DNA of 44,502 bases from JALORV01 sp035498175 (GTDB taxonomy: Bacteria; Pseudomonadota; Gammaproteobacteria; Burkholderiales; Burkholderiaceae_F), in assembly GCA_035498175.1 (NCBI GenBank), contig DATKAJ010000047.1, positions 1-44,502 on the forward strand, read 5' to 3'. A program made the position numbers and the translations under genes. This document shows positions 9,254-18,107 of the stretch, piece after piece. The notes beneath the pieces were generated by a model, which saw only the letters and a list, made by a program, of their open reading frames with translations, made no database searches and had not been told where the DNA came from. Within the stretch, counting starts at the first letter, position 1; each line of letters begins with the position of its first letter.

Positions 9254-9654
9254 CGCCGTGCGGCAGCGTCGGCCCAACCCAAGGGAGGCCCGTTAGCTTG
9301 CCGTCCTCCCACCCGGCCGTGCCCGTGCGCGCGCAGAGCTGAATGGCCGCACACCGTCGCGCTGACAGACAGCGCCAACGCCCGGCGCCCAAAGTTGCCG
9401 CAACTCGTTCGATTCACTCGATTCAACTGCCGTCAGACTGAAATCATTTTGCGTTGCGATCGTGCGCGATTCGATCTATGCGGTTGATCAGCGCCATAAC
9501 GCGTCGGAGGGTCGCCCAGGGCATGGCTGCTCGCGGGTTGACGCAATCGCACGGGTGTGCGCATTGCCGCGAACAGGCCTCTGCGCATCGGCTGAATGGG
9601 GAATGTGCGCCCGGGCTTGCAAGGGCTAGCATCGAAGTGCGGAAAGAAGGCGCC
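9254..9654. other. Gene-free stretch between GMC oxidoreductase and VWA lipoprotein
   Basis: About 400 bp with no convincing gene. Frames that run through it lack ribosome-binding sites and any recognisable protein feature. It should hold the 3' end of the sulfatase-oxidoreductase transcript and the promoter of the VWA lipoprotein. A TTGACG at 9537-9542 could be a -35 box, but no good -10 follows at 16-18 bp. No repeat or strong hairpin was noticed. Confidence 0.4.
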
Positions 9655-11022
9655 ATGGCAAACACAGCCAAGCATCGCTTGTGGGTCGCTCCTGCGCTTT
9701 TCCTGGCGTGCGCGGTCGGCGTCACCGGCTGCTCGGGGGGCGGAGGCGGAATACAGAGCCCGAGCCTGGCGCCGACTCCGGCGCCACCGCCGCCCGCGGT
9801 TGCGCCGACGATCCAGGTGCTGCCCGCCTCGTTCGATTTCGGCAGGATCACCACCAGCAACATGTCAGCGCCGCTGCAGGTCACCATCAGCAACACCGGC
9901 ACGGTGCCGCTGGCGATCTCTGCAATCTCGCTCGCAGGCCCGTCCGGGGGACCCTACGCACTGACGGTCGGTAGCGGTTCGAAACCCTGTGCCTCCGCCA
10001 CGCCAACGATCGCGGCCGCCGACTCGTGCACGATCCAGGTCCTGTTTCAACCGAGCGTCCCGGGCACGTTCAATTCCACTTTGCAGGTCAGTTCGAACGC
10101 ATCGAACGTTCCGACCGTCTCGCTGCCGATCAGTGGCACGTCCGAACCGGTGACGGGGATTTCGGTCCGGGTCAACCAGCTTGACAACGCCTGTCCCGGC
10201 AACAACGGCGCTGCCTTCGTTTCAGTCACCGACCAGGGTGGATTCACTGTCCTCGGCCTGCTCGCGGCCAACTTCATGATCAGCCAGGGCGCCAGCTCGC
10301 TGATGCCCACCAGCGCCACGTACGTCGACCAGGTGATCAAGCCGATAGCGATCGCTGCGGTGATGGACCACAGCGGAAGCCTGACGCGGCAGACCATCGC
10401 ATTCGCGGACATGAAGACGGGCTTTTCGAGCCTCGTCGGTTCGATCAAGGCCGGCGACGTCATGGAAATCGTCAAGTTCGCGAGCGACTACGAGGTCACC
10501 CAACCGTTTACGTCCGACAAGGCGGCGTTGCAGTCGGCAATCGCTGCGCCGTTCAGCAAGGGCACAAACACGCTGCTGTACGACTCCGTGTACAGGGCGG
10601 TCGACGACACCGCACTGCAGGCGAACTTCCGGCGTGCCGTCATCGTCGCCACGGACGGCATCGACGAGGGTTCGACTGCCGGCGTGCCTCTGTCCACGCA
10701 TACGCTGCAGCAGGTCATCGACAACGCCGTGGCGAAGAACGTGGGGATCTTCGCGATTGGCATCGGTTCTTCGGTCAACGCGGCCGTGCTGAACCAGATG
10801 GCGAGCCAGACCGGCGGCATCTACTATCAGGCCGACGCCTCGCAGAACCTTGCCACGATCTACCAGCAGCTCTCGACACTGCTGTTCACGCGCCAGTACG
10901 TGCTGACCTTCGCAGTGACCGGCCCTCCGTCGTCGACCGGTCCGGTCAAGATCGCCGCGACCTTGCCCTCGAGCAGCATCGGCAACGACGACACCAAGTC
11001 GATAACCGTCTGCGGCCCGTAG
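9655..11022 (+). CDS. VWA-domain lipoprotein with choice-of-anchor-D-like Ig domain
   Basis: A 455-residue surface or periplasmic lipoprotein. A signal peptide ends in the lipobox VTGC (Cys26), followed by a Gly- and Pro-rich linker (27-52). Residues about 53-165 form an Ig-like domain of the choice-of-anchor D/ASH type (SFDFGRITTSNMSAPLQVTI, then CTIQVLFQPSVPGTFNSTL). Residues about 228-430 are a von Willebrand A domain with the metal-binding DHSGS at 238-242, and Thr and Asp positions in KGTNTLLYDS and VATDGID. The start at 9655 follows GAAAGAAGG; the frame is open further upstream but has no signal peptide there. VWA domains bind protein partners through a metal ion; the partner is unknown. 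It appears to be monocistronic, ending in a hairpin. Confidence 0.82.
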   Translation: MANTAKHRLWVAPALFLACAVGVTGCSGGGGGIQSPSLAPTPAPPPPAVAPTIQVLPASFDFGRITTSNMSAPLQVTISNTGTVPLAISAISLAGPSGGPYALTVGSGSKPCASATPTIAAADSCTIQVLFQPSVPGTFNSTLQVSSNASNVPTVSLPISGTSEPVTGISVRVNQLDNACPGNNGAAFVSVTDQGGFTVLGLLAANFMISQGASSLMPTSATYVDQVIKPIAIAAVMDHSGSLTRQTIAFADMKTGFSSLVGSIKAGDVMEIVKFASDYEVTQPFTSDKAALQSAIAAPFSKGTNTLLYDSVYRAVDDTALQANFRRAVIVATDGIDEGSTAGVPLSTHTLQQVIDNAVAKNVGIFAIGIGSSVNAAVLNQMASQTGGIYYQADASQNLATIYQQLSTLLFTRQYVLTFAVTGPPSSTGPVKIAATLPSSSIGNDDTKSITVCGP

Positions 11023-11039
11023 CGGCCGGGCCGCTACGG
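11017..11039 (+). terminator. Hairpin spanning the stop codon of the VWA gene
   Basis: A perfect inverted repeat: CCGTAGCGG, loop CCGGG, CCGCTACGG (9-bp stem). The TAG stop at 11020-11022 is inside the left arm. No T-tract follows, so it is at best a weak or factor-assisted terminator, or a 3'-end stabiliser. Confidence 0.5.
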
Positions 11040-11139
11040 TCGTGAGAGCGCCGGGCGGCTGGACTCGGTCGGTGCGACCGGTCGGCAGGCAGCCGCCCAC
11101 ACGCCTAGAATCGCGCCCTCTCCTCTCGGGTGGATTCAC

Positions 11140-11628
11140 ATGGCCGACGACACCGACATCGCGACCCTGCGGCGCCTGCTGCACGACTGCCGTCGCATTG
11201 CGGTCGTGGGAATCTCAGCGGAGTGGCATCGGCCAAGCTACTTCGTCGGCAAGTACGTGCTCGAGCACGGCTACAGCATGATTCCGGTCAACCCGAAGTA
11301 CGCCGAGGTGCTCGGACAGACCTGCTATCCGGACGTGCGCACCGCGGCGCGGGCCGCCGGGCCGATCGACATGGTCGATTGCTTTCGCAAGGCGGACGAC
11401 ATCGAGCCACTCGTGCAGGACGCGATCGCGATCGGCGCGAAGTGCCTGTGGATGCAGCTCGGCGTGCGCAATGAACGGGCCGCCGAGCATGCGCGGGCCG
11501 CGGGCCTCGCCGTGGTGCAGGACCGTTGCGTGAAGATCGAGCACGGGCGGCTTTTCGGCGGTCTCAACTGGGCCGGTGTCAATACCCGGGTCATCTCGAG
11601 CAAGCGCCCGCGGCAGCTGGCGTACTGA
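11140..11628 (+). CDS. CoA-binding domain protein (YccU-like)
   Basis: A 162-residue single-domain protein of the CoA_binding_2 family, the Rossmann fold seen in YccU. The nucleotide/CoA-binding start CRRIAVVGISAEWHRPSYFV is at about 18-37, followed by GYSMIPVNPKY and LWMQLGVRNERAA, all characteristic. Known members bind CoA, but their cellular role is poorly defined. It is followed after 10 bp by metY, whose ribosome-binding site GAGGAG overlaps this gene's stop, so the two are probably co-transcribed. The pairing with sulfur-amino-acid synthesis is seen here; a functional link is inference. Confidence 0.88.
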   Translation: MADDTDIATLRRLLHDCRRIAVVGISAEWHRPSYFVGKYVLEHGYSMIPVNPKYAEVLGQTCYPDVRTAARAAGPIDMVDCFRKADDIEPLVQDAIAIGAKCLWMQLGVRNERAAEHARAAGLAVVQDRCVKIEHGRLFGGLNWAGVNTRVISSKRPRQLAY

Positions 11629-11638
11629 GGAGACGACC

Positions 11639-12937
11639 ATGGCCGACCGCGCCTTCGGCATCGAAACGCTGTGCCTGCACGCTGGGCAGATCCCGGACCC
11701 GACCACCGGCAGCCGCGCGGCGCCGATCTACCAGACGACCTCGTACGTCTTCGACACGGCCGATCATGCAGCGAGCCTCTTCAACCTGCAGACTTTCGGC
11801 AACGTCTATTCACGCATCAGCAACCCGACGGTCGCGGTGCTCGAGGAGCGCGTCGCCGCGCTGGAAAATGGCCGCGCCGCGCTCGCGACCGCGAGCGGGA
11901 TGTCGGCGCAGCTGACCGGCATCCTGGCGATCGTGCAGCCGGGCGAGCACATCGTCGCCTCGTCGCTGCTCTATGGCGGCACCTACTCGCAGTTCGACGT
12001 CACGCTGCGCAAGATGGGCATCGAGACGACGTTTGTCGATCCGGACCGTCCCGACAACTTCGCGCAGGCGCTGCGCGACAACACGCGCCTGCTCTACGCC
12101 GAGACGCTCGGCAACCCGAAGATCAACGTGCTCGACATCGAGCCGATCGCGGCCATTGCGCGCGGCGCCGGCGTGCCGCTGATGATCGACAACACCATGG
12201 CTTCGCCGTACCTGTGCCGGCCCTTCGACTGGGGCGCCGAAATCGTCGCGCATTCCGCGACCAAGTACCTCGGCGGGCACGGGACGACGCTCGGCGGCGT
12301 GCTGGTCGAACGCGGCCGGTTCGACTGGGGCAATGGCAGATTCCCGGACATGGTGGCGCCCTCGCGCGGCTACCACGGCGTGAAGTTCTGGGAGACGTTC
12401 GGCGACTTCGCCTACACGATGAAGGCCAGGATGGAAGTGCTGCGCGTGCACGGCGCTGCGCTGGCGCCGCTGTCGGCTTTCCTGCTGCTGCAGGGAATCG
12501 AGACGCTGCACCTGCGGATGGAACGGCACTGCCAGAACGCACGCCGCGTTGCGGAGTTCCTGCTCGACCATCCGCGCGTCGCATGGGTCAACTGGCCGGG
12601 GCTGAAATCGAGTCCGTACTACGAGCTTGCGCGCAAGTACCTCCGTCCCGTCGATGGCGAACCCGGCGCGTCAGGCGTGATGACCTTCGGCATCAAGGGC
12701 GGGGCCGCAGCAGGCGAGAAGTTCATCGATGCGCTGCAATTCCTGTCGCACCTCGCGAACATCGGCGATGCGAAGTCGCTGGTGATCCACCCGGCGTCGA
12801 CGACGCACCGCCAGCTGTCGGAGGAAGACCAGCTGAAGGCCGGCGTCTCTCCCGACATGGTGCGCCTTTCGATCGGAATCGAGTCGATCGACGACATCCT
12901 CTGGGACCTGCAGCAGGCGCTGGACCGGAGCGCCTGA
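11639..12937 (+). CDS. metY: O-acetylhomoserine sulfhydrylase (aminocarboxypropyltransferase)
   Basis: A 432-residue cytosolic PLP enzyme of the Cys/Met metabolism family, making homocysteine from O-acetylhomoserine and sulfide in methionine synthesis. The PLP lysine is Lys209 in SATKYLGGHG, with MIDNTMASPYLCRP (Asp184) just upstream and YSRISNPT near residue 57 contributing to phosphate binding. The conserved C-terminal HPASTTHRQLS and VRLSIGIE are present. Length (about 430) fits MetY rather than the shorter MetB/MetC or MetZ. The ATG at 11639 has GAGGAG directly upstream and overlaps nothing. It sits after the CoA-binding gene and 22 bp before the DUF2868 gene, so the transcript may continue. 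Confidence 0.92.
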   Translation: MADRAFGIETLCLHAGQIPDPTTGSRAAPIYQTTSYVFDTADHAASLFNLQTFGNVYSRISNPTVAVLEERVAALENGRAALATASGMSAQLTGILAIVQPGEHIVASSLLYGGTYSQFDVTLRKMGIETTFVDPDRPDNFAQALRDNTRLLYAETLGNPKINVLDIEPIAAIARGAGVPLMIDNTMASPYLCRPFDWGAEIVAHSATKYLGGHGTTLGGVLVERGRFDWGNGRFPDMVAPSRGYHGVKFWETFGDFAYTMKARMEVLRVHGAALAPLSAFLLLQGIETLHLRMERHCQNARRVAEFLLDHPRVAWVNWPGLKSSPYYELARKYLRPVDGEPGASGVMTFGIKGGAAAGEKFIDALQFLSHLANIGDAKSLVIHPASTTHRQLSEEDQLKAGVSPDMVRLSIGIESIDDILWDLQQALDRSA

Positions 12938-12959
12938 GACTCCACGACCGGCGCCGCCG

Positions 12960-14411
12960 ATGGACGAAAAGGCCGCGCGCGACGTCACGCTCGTCCGCGC
13001 CATCGAAAGCGGCGACGCCGACGCCACGCTGCTGAGCTCAGAGGATCGCCGCCGCGCGAGCCGCGCCGCGACCGAGCTGGCGCATTGGGACGCCTCGCAG
13101 CAACGATCCGCCGCCGATGGCGAGGCCTTCCTTGCGCGACGCGCCGCGCTCGTGCTGGACGTGGTGACGTCACGCTCGAAGACGGTGCTGGCGTTGCGCA
13201 GGGTGCGCTGGCGGCCGTGGATCGGCGTGGCGCTGCCGCTTGCAGCGCTCGCGGTCGGCGCGCTGGCCGAGCGCGTTGCTGACCGGCAGCACGTGAACGT
13301 GCTCGCCTTTCCGCTGCTCGGTGTCATCGCCTGGAACGTCGCGATCTACGCGCTGCTGCTGTTGCGGCCGCTGCTCGGACGCGCGCCGCGCGCATGGCGC
13401 CGCTGGCTGGCCGAAATGCCGGTCAGCGTGCGCACGCCCGAGTCGGCCACCGCCGCGGTGATCGCCACGCGCTTCGCCGTCGACTGGGGCACGGTCGGCC
13501 GCGCGCTGCTCGACGCGCGCGCTGGGCGCGTGCTGCATCTGTCGGCCGCGCTGTTCGCGGCCGGGGCGTTGATCGGCCTGTATGTGAGCGCGCTGGCCTT
13601 CGAATACCGCGTCGGCTGGGAAAGCACGTACCTGCAGGCGCCCGCTGTACACGCGATCCTGTCGGCGCTGCTCGGCCCAGCCGCAAGACTGCTGGGCATG
13701 CCCTTTCCGGGCGTCGATGCAATCGCCGCGATGCGCGTGACCGGCGGCCAGGGTGGTACCGATGCCGGGCCGTGGATCCATCTCTACGCAGTCACGGTCG
13801 GCCTTCTGGTGATCGCGCCGCGACTGCTGCTCGCGGTGTGGTCGGCCTGGCGCGAGCGCGCGCTCGCGGCCGCAATGCCGCTGGAACTCAATGCCCCCTA
13901 TTTCCGTCGCCTGCTGGGAGATTTCGCGCCATCGGCCGCGCGCGTGCGCGTCATTCCCTACAGCACCACGCTCGACGAGCCGGCGGTCGCGGGACTCGAG
14001 ACCCTCGCGCGCCATCTGTTCGGGGATGCAGCGCGGCTGGCGCTGCGACCGTCGGTGCCGTTCGGCGCCGAGGACGACGCGGCCCGCGGGATCGCCCGCG
14101 CCGAAGCGGATGTTCCGCTGACGCTCGCGATCTTCAGCGCAGCAGCCACGCCCGAGGAAGAGAACCACGGTCGCTTCCTCGACAGGCTGCGCCAGGCTCT
14201 CGATGCTCCGCTGGCGATCGTGCTGGACACCGGCCCGTACGAGCGACGACTGGGGCCGCAGAACGCGCGCGAACGAGTCCGCGAACGCACTACCGCGTGG
14301 CGTGCCTTTGCAGTTGCGCGTGGCCTGGTGCTGACTGACCTCGATCTATTGGCGCCGGAGCTGAAGCAGGCCGAGCGCGACCTTGCGCCGATCCTTGGAG
14401 TCACTGCATGA
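12960..14411 (+). CDS. DUF2868-type membrane protein
   Basis: A 483-residue integral membrane protein. Four hydrophobic segments are visible: about 83-103 (WIGVALPLAALAVGALA), about 114-140 (LLGVIAWNVAIYALLLL), about 193-215 (LHLSAALFAAGALIGLYVSA) and about 275-297 (LYAVTVGLLVIAPRLLL). Soluble segments lie before (1-75) and after (300-483). It matches the DUF2868 family, which commonly sits directly upstream of a DUF3482 GTPase, as here; the stop TGA overlaps the GTPase ATG (ATGA). This coupling suggests the two proteins work as a membrane-GTPase pair. The biochemical role is not known to me. Confidence 0.78.
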   Translation: MDEKAARDVTLVRAIESGDADATLLSSEDRRRASRAATELAHWDASQQRSAADGEAFLARRAALVLDVVTSRSKTVLALRRVRWRPWIGVALPLAALAVGALAERVADRQHVNVLAFPLLGVIAWNVAIYALLLLRPLLGRAPRAWRRWLAEMPVSVRTPESATAAVIATRFAVDWGTVGRALLDARAGRVLHLSAALFAAGALIGLYVSALAFEYRVGWESTYLQAPAVHAILSALLGPAARLLGMPFPGVDAIAAMRVTGGQGGTDAGPWIHLYAVTVGLLVIAPRLLLAVWSAWRERALAAAMPLELNAPYFRRLLGDFAPSAARVRVIPYSTTLDEPAVAGLETLARHLFGDAARLALRPSVPFGAEDDAARGIARAEADVPLTLAIFSAAATPEEENHGRFLDRLRQALDAPLAIVLDTGPYERRLGPQNARERVRERTTAWRAFAVARGLVLTDLDLLAPELKQAERDLAPILGVTA

Positions 14412-15919
14412 CGTCGGGGCCGGGCGCCGCAACGATCGTCGAACTCGTCCTCGTCTCGCACACCAACAGCGGCAAGACGACGCTGGCGCGGACGCTGCTC
14501 GGGCGTGACGTCGGTGCCGTGCGCGACGCGCCCCACGTGACAGAACTCGCCGAAACACATCTGCTGCTCGCCACGCCGACCGGAGACGAATTGCGGCTCG
14601 CGGACACACCCGGCTTCGGCGACTCTGCGCGTCTGGTGCAACGCCTGCGCTCGGCAGATAACCCGATCGGCTGGCTGCTGCGCGAAGTCTGGGATCGCCA
14701 CCGTGACCGGCCTTTCTGGTGCAGCCAGCAGGCTGTTCGTGCTGCACGCGAATCGGCCGATGTCGTTCTGTACCTGGTCAATGCGGCAGAGCCTCCGGGC
14801 GACGCTGGCTATCTGCCGTCCGAGATGCAGGTGCTGCGCTGGATCGGCAAGCCGGTGCTCGCGCTGCTCAACCAGATCGGTCCACCGCGACCGCCCGCGG
14901 CCGAGGACGCCGAGCAGGCACTGTGGGGCCGGCATCTGGCGGCCCACGGACTCGACTGCGAAGTGCTGACGCTCGACGCCTTCGCGCGCTGCTGGGTCCA
15001 GGAACGCGCTTTGCTCGACGCAATCCGGCCCGCACTCGCCGATTCCAAGCGGATCGGGTTCAGTCGATTGCGCGCCGAATGGGAAGCCCGCAGTCTCGAT
15101 CGCTTCGATGCATCCATGCGGCTGCTGGCGGAACAGCTCGCGGCGGCCGCTCAGGACTCCGAGTTCATCGACGACGCGACGCTGTCGCCCGGATCGCGGG
15201 CACTCGTGTCGCTGGGCCTGCGCCGCAGTGACGATGCGCGCCGCGCTGCGATGGGGACGCTGGCTCAGCGCCTCGATGGGCGTGTGCGCGCGGCGATGGA
15301 TCGGCTGATCGAGCTGCACGCACTCGAGGGAACGGCCGGCCAGACGATCCTTCACCGCGTGCAGCAGTCGTACTCGACGCAGGCGCCGATCGACGAAGGG
15401 CGTGCCGCACTGCTGGGGGGCGTGCTCAGCGGCGCGCTTGCTGGCCTGAAGGCCGATCTCGCCACGGGCGGCCTTTCGATGGGCGCCGGCCTGCTCGTCG
15501 GTGCAGTCCTCGGCGGACTCGGCGGCGCCGGCATCGCGCGCGGCATCAACCGTCTGACCGGCAGCGAACGCGCGCGCCTGTCCTGGCCCGACGAGTTCCT
15601 CGACGGACTGGCCTGCGCTGCAGTCCTGCGCTACCTCGCGGTCGCGCACTACGGGCGCGGACGCGGCCGCTATGTCGAATCGGAGTCTCCGGCCTTCTGG
15701 TACGACGAAGTCCAGAACACACTGCGCCCGCGCGCAGAAATCTGGCACGCACTCTGGAACCAGGCGCGTGGCGACGCGGAAGGCTGCGTGCCGGCGTTGC
15801 AGGCCGAGCTGAGGGCGACGACCGCGCAGGTTCTCGCGCGCCTCTATCCCGGCGCGTCCGGCATGCTCGGAGCAGCGCCCGCGCGCGAAGCCCTCGGCGA
15901 CCACGAGGTTTCCCGCTAA
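14408..15919 (+). CDS. GTPase with DUF3482 domain
   Basis: A 503-residue predicted GTPase. The N-terminal G domain has a P-loop-like SHTNSGKTTL at 17-26 (first Gly replaced), DTPGFGD at 66-72 as G3, and LLNQIG in the place of the NKxD motif, so base recognition is degenerate. After the G domain comes a helical DUF3482 region with a Gly- and Ala-rich hydrophobic stretch (about 337-380, LLGGVLSGALAG to GLGGAGIARG), which could contact or insert into the membrane. It overlaps the DUF2868 gene by four bases and precedes a small lipoprotein by 29 bp. The nucleotide preference and function are unproven. Confidence 0.8.
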   Translation: MTSGPGAATIVELVLVSHTNSGKTTLARTLLGRDVGAVRDAPHVTELAETHLLLATPTGDELRLADTPGFGDSARLVQRLRSADNPIGWLLREVWDRHRDRPFWCSQQAVRAARESADVVLYLVNAAEPPGDAGYLPSEMQVLRWIGKPVLALLNQIGPPRPPAAEDAEQALWGRHLAAHGLDCEVLTLDAFARCWVQERALLDAIRPALADSKRIGFSRLRAEWEARSLDRFDASMRLLAEQLAAAAQDSEFIDDATLSPGSRALVSLGLRRSDDARRAAMGTLAQRLDGRVRAAMDRLIELHALEGTAGQTILHRVQQSYSTQAPIDEGRAALLGGVLSGALAGLKADLATGGLSMGAGLLVGAVLGGLGGAGIARGINRLTGSERARLSWPDEFLDGLACAAVLRYLAVAHYGRGRGRYVESESPAFWYDEVQNTLRPRAEIWHALWNQARGDAEGCVPALQAELRATTAQVLARLYPGASGMLGAAPAREALGDHEVSR

Positions 15920-15948
15920 GCTAGCCTGCAACACTCACCGGAGATGCC

Positions 15949-16284
15949 ATGTCGCTTCGTTTCGCAGCCACGAACGCCGCATTGACGCTGCTTGCCGTGC
16001 TGACCGCCTGTTCGACCTCGGCACCGGGATTGCGCGAGGCGCGCATTCCGCCTGCCCAGACGTACGACGTGCGCATCCAGCCGGCGCGAATTCCACCGAA
16101 CCCGCAGGGCGCTTTCAATCTGTCGACGGCGACCGGTTGCGACGTGATCTATGTCTCGAAGACCGACACCGCCGACACGGTGACCTATGCGGTGCGGGCG
16201 ACGAGCCGCATGCCGGACCTCGAGCAGTGCGTGGAGAAGCTGCGCTCGCAGCCGGGCGTGGAGGCGTTGACCCCGCTCGGTTGA
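15949..16284 (+). CDS. Small lipoprotein of unknown function
   Basis: A 111-residue protein with a signal peptide and lipobox LTAC (Cys21), so it should be lipid-anchored in the periplasm. The mature part has a Pro-rich stretch (ARIPPAQTYDVRIQPARIPP) with two similar copies of A-R-I-P-P at about 35 and 48. A small folded segment follows, with two cysteines (CDVIYVSKTDT and DLEQCVEKLRS) that may pair. I do not recognise a family. CCGGAG precedes the ATG. It is 29 bp downstream of the GTPase and convergent with the diguanylate cyclase. Confidence 0.65.
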   Translation: MSLRFAATNAALTLLAVLTACSTSAPGLREARIPPAQTYDVRIQPARIPPNPQGAFNLSTATGCDVIYVSKTDTADTVTYAVRATSRMPDLEQCVEKLRSQPGVEALTPLG

Positions 16285-16299
16285 GCCGGCTGCCGCGCG

Positions 16300-17892
16300 C
16301 TACGCGGCCTTGTGCTGGTACATCAGACCGTCCGCGCGCCGCATCAGCGATTCGAACGAATCATCGGCGCGCGCCGCAGTCACGCCGGTGCTCATCGTCA
16401 CGGCAAGTCCCGGTGACAGCGCATTCCAGTCGTGCTCAGCGATCAGCCTGCGAATGCGATCGCAGGCAGCGCGAGCTTCCGGTTCGCTCGCGCCCGAGAA
16501 CAGGATGACGATTTCGTCGCCGCCCGTGCGCGCGGCGAAATCGACTCCGCGCAGGGCGGCTCGCATCACTTCTCCGAGACCGCGCAGGACGCCGTCGCCG
16601 ACGACATGGGAGTGGCGGTCGTTGATGGACTTGAAATCGTCGATGTCGAGCATCGCCAGCGCGCAGGCACGGCCGGCAATGCGCAGTTCCGCCAGCGCGC
16701 CATGGACCACCGGCTCGATCGCGCGCCGGTTCGCAAGTCCCGTCAGCGGATCCTGCAACGACAGTTCGCGGAATGACGTCGCCTCCGCGGTCAGCGAGTC
16801 GAGCCGCTCGCGCTGCTTCTGCGATTCGCGCCAGCGTTCGATGCGCACGCGGTTCTCGCTGCGCAGGCGCAGGATCTCGCGCGTCACCTGCATGTGGCGG
16901 CGGAGCGCCCGGACTGCCGTCGCGTGATCTCCGGCCGCTTCCGCGCAGCGCGCGAGCGTGTCGTGCGCCTTGCTCTCGACCACCATCAGGTCGAACTTCT
17001 GCGCGAGTTCGATGCCGCGACGGGCGAGCTCCACCCCCCGATCGGCCGCGCCTTCCAGCAGGCAGACGTCGGCCTCGACCACCGAACCCTCGGCGATGCC
17101 GTGGGTCCAGGCGAGTTGCACGGCGTCGCGCATCACCGCGTCGACGGCAGCACGCGCGGCGGCCACGTTGCCGAGCGCGACATGAATCTGCGCCAGCACG
17201 GCGAAGTGGTTCGCGCGCTCGCGCAGCTGCAGTTCCGGCGAGCCGTCGGTCAGCTGCTGCAGCAGGTGCTCGGCCCACGACTGCAGCATCGTCAGATGCT
17301 CGCGGTCGGGCGCTGAGCCCAGCAGCGCCGCCGGGTCCGTGAGCCAGCCGAGGTTGATGACCAGCCAGTCGGTGCGCGCTGTCCGTTCCCACGCCGCGAG
17401 GTTCGATTCGCGCGCGATGTCGATCATGCGGGCGAAAAGCTGCAGCGCCTCTTCGTAGGAACCGGCCGCCGCATGCGCGGCGCCGAGCGCGCGCGTCGCC
17501 ATCAGGTGCAGCTCGGGACCAGCCCCGCTCGGCGCGACATCGTGCGCGGCGAATGCCGCCGCATAGGCATCGTCATAGCGACGCAGCTGCGTGCAGGCGA
17601 GCACGGCAGTCGTCAGTGCCGCCACCTGGCCGGCGGCGTCCCCCTCTACGGCGTGCAGCTTGGCAGCCTCGATCGCGTGCGCGTCGGCGGCCGAGTAGTC
17701 GCCGACGCGGATCTCGAGCCGCGCGAGACGGCCGAGCAGCTGCGCCAGCTGGGTCCGGACGCCATCGGCACGGGCACGCTCGATCGCGGCGGCCAGCACG
17801 TGCCGTGCAGTGTCGCTCCGCCCTTCGAGCACGGCAGCGATCACCTGTTCCAGTTCGTGAGCCTGCGAGGCGGACACGGCGCGCGAGTTCAT
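16300..17892 (-). CDS. Diguanylate cyclase with N-terminal TPR sensor region
   Basis: A 530-residue protein predicted to make cyclic di-GMP. The first about 320 residues are helical TPR-like repeats rich in Ala and Leu, without signal peptide or membrane segment. A coiled-coil linker (about 325-360, rich in Arg, Glu and Gln) leads to the GGDEF domain. The active site is GGDEI at 457-461, an accepted variant, and the product-inhibition I-site R-G-V-D is present five residues upstream (448-451), so feedback control is likely. LDIDDFKSINDRHSHVVGD is also present. The start at 17892 begins directly before the helical region; its ribosome-binding site is weak, and the frame is open further upstream. 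It is convergent with the lipoprotein gene and divergent from the M36-like peptidase. Confidence 0.88.
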   Translation of the reverse strand: MNSRAVSASQAHELEQVIAAVLEGRSDTARHVLAAAIERARADGVRTQLAQLLGRLARLEIRVGDYSAADAHAIEAAKLHAVEGDAAGQVAALTTAVLACTQLRRYDDAYAAAFAAHDVAPSGAGPELHLMATRALGAAHAAAGSYEEALQLFARMIDIARESNLAAWERTARTDWLVINLGWLTDPAALLGSAPDREHLTMLQSWAEHLLQQLTDGSPELQLRERANHFAVLAQIHVALGNVAAARAAVDAVMRDAVQLAWTHGIAEGSVVEADVCLLEGAADRGVELARRGIELAQKFDLMVVESKAHDTLARCAEAAGDHATAVRALRRHMQVTREILRLRSENRVRIERWRESQKQRERLDSLTAEATSFRELSLQDPLTGLANRRAIEPVVHGALAELRIAGRACALAMLDIDDFKSINDRHSHVVGDGVLRGLGEVMRAALRGVDFAARTGGDEIVILFSGASEPEARAACDRIRRLIAEHDWNALSPGLAVTMSTGVTAARADDSFESLMRRADGLMYQHKAA

Positions 17893-18107
17893 CTCTGCGG
17901 CAGCCCACGAAATGGAGCTGCACCCGCCGCAGCGTAAGGGACCCTTGCCACGGATCGACCGCGAAAAGCGCCACAAAGCCACGGGAAACCGGGCGCTCGA
18001 CGACTCGCGCGGCGCCGCCCTGTTCGTCCGAACTTCGGCGAAGTAAGCTCGCCGCGGCCAGCAACGCCTGCAGTGTGCGAACCGATACACGCGCCAAGGA
18101 GGGAACC

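Noticed and set aside
9655..12937. Direct functional link between the sulfatases and metY through sulfur release
   Set aside because: Sulfate would first need reduction, no assimilation genes are in the window, and metY is separated by an unrelated VWA gene with its own hairpin.
13958..15934. Long minus-strand frame across the DUF2868/GTPase pair
   Set aside because: Antisense shadow; the plus-strand genes have membrane helices, G motifs and a typical ATGA overlap.
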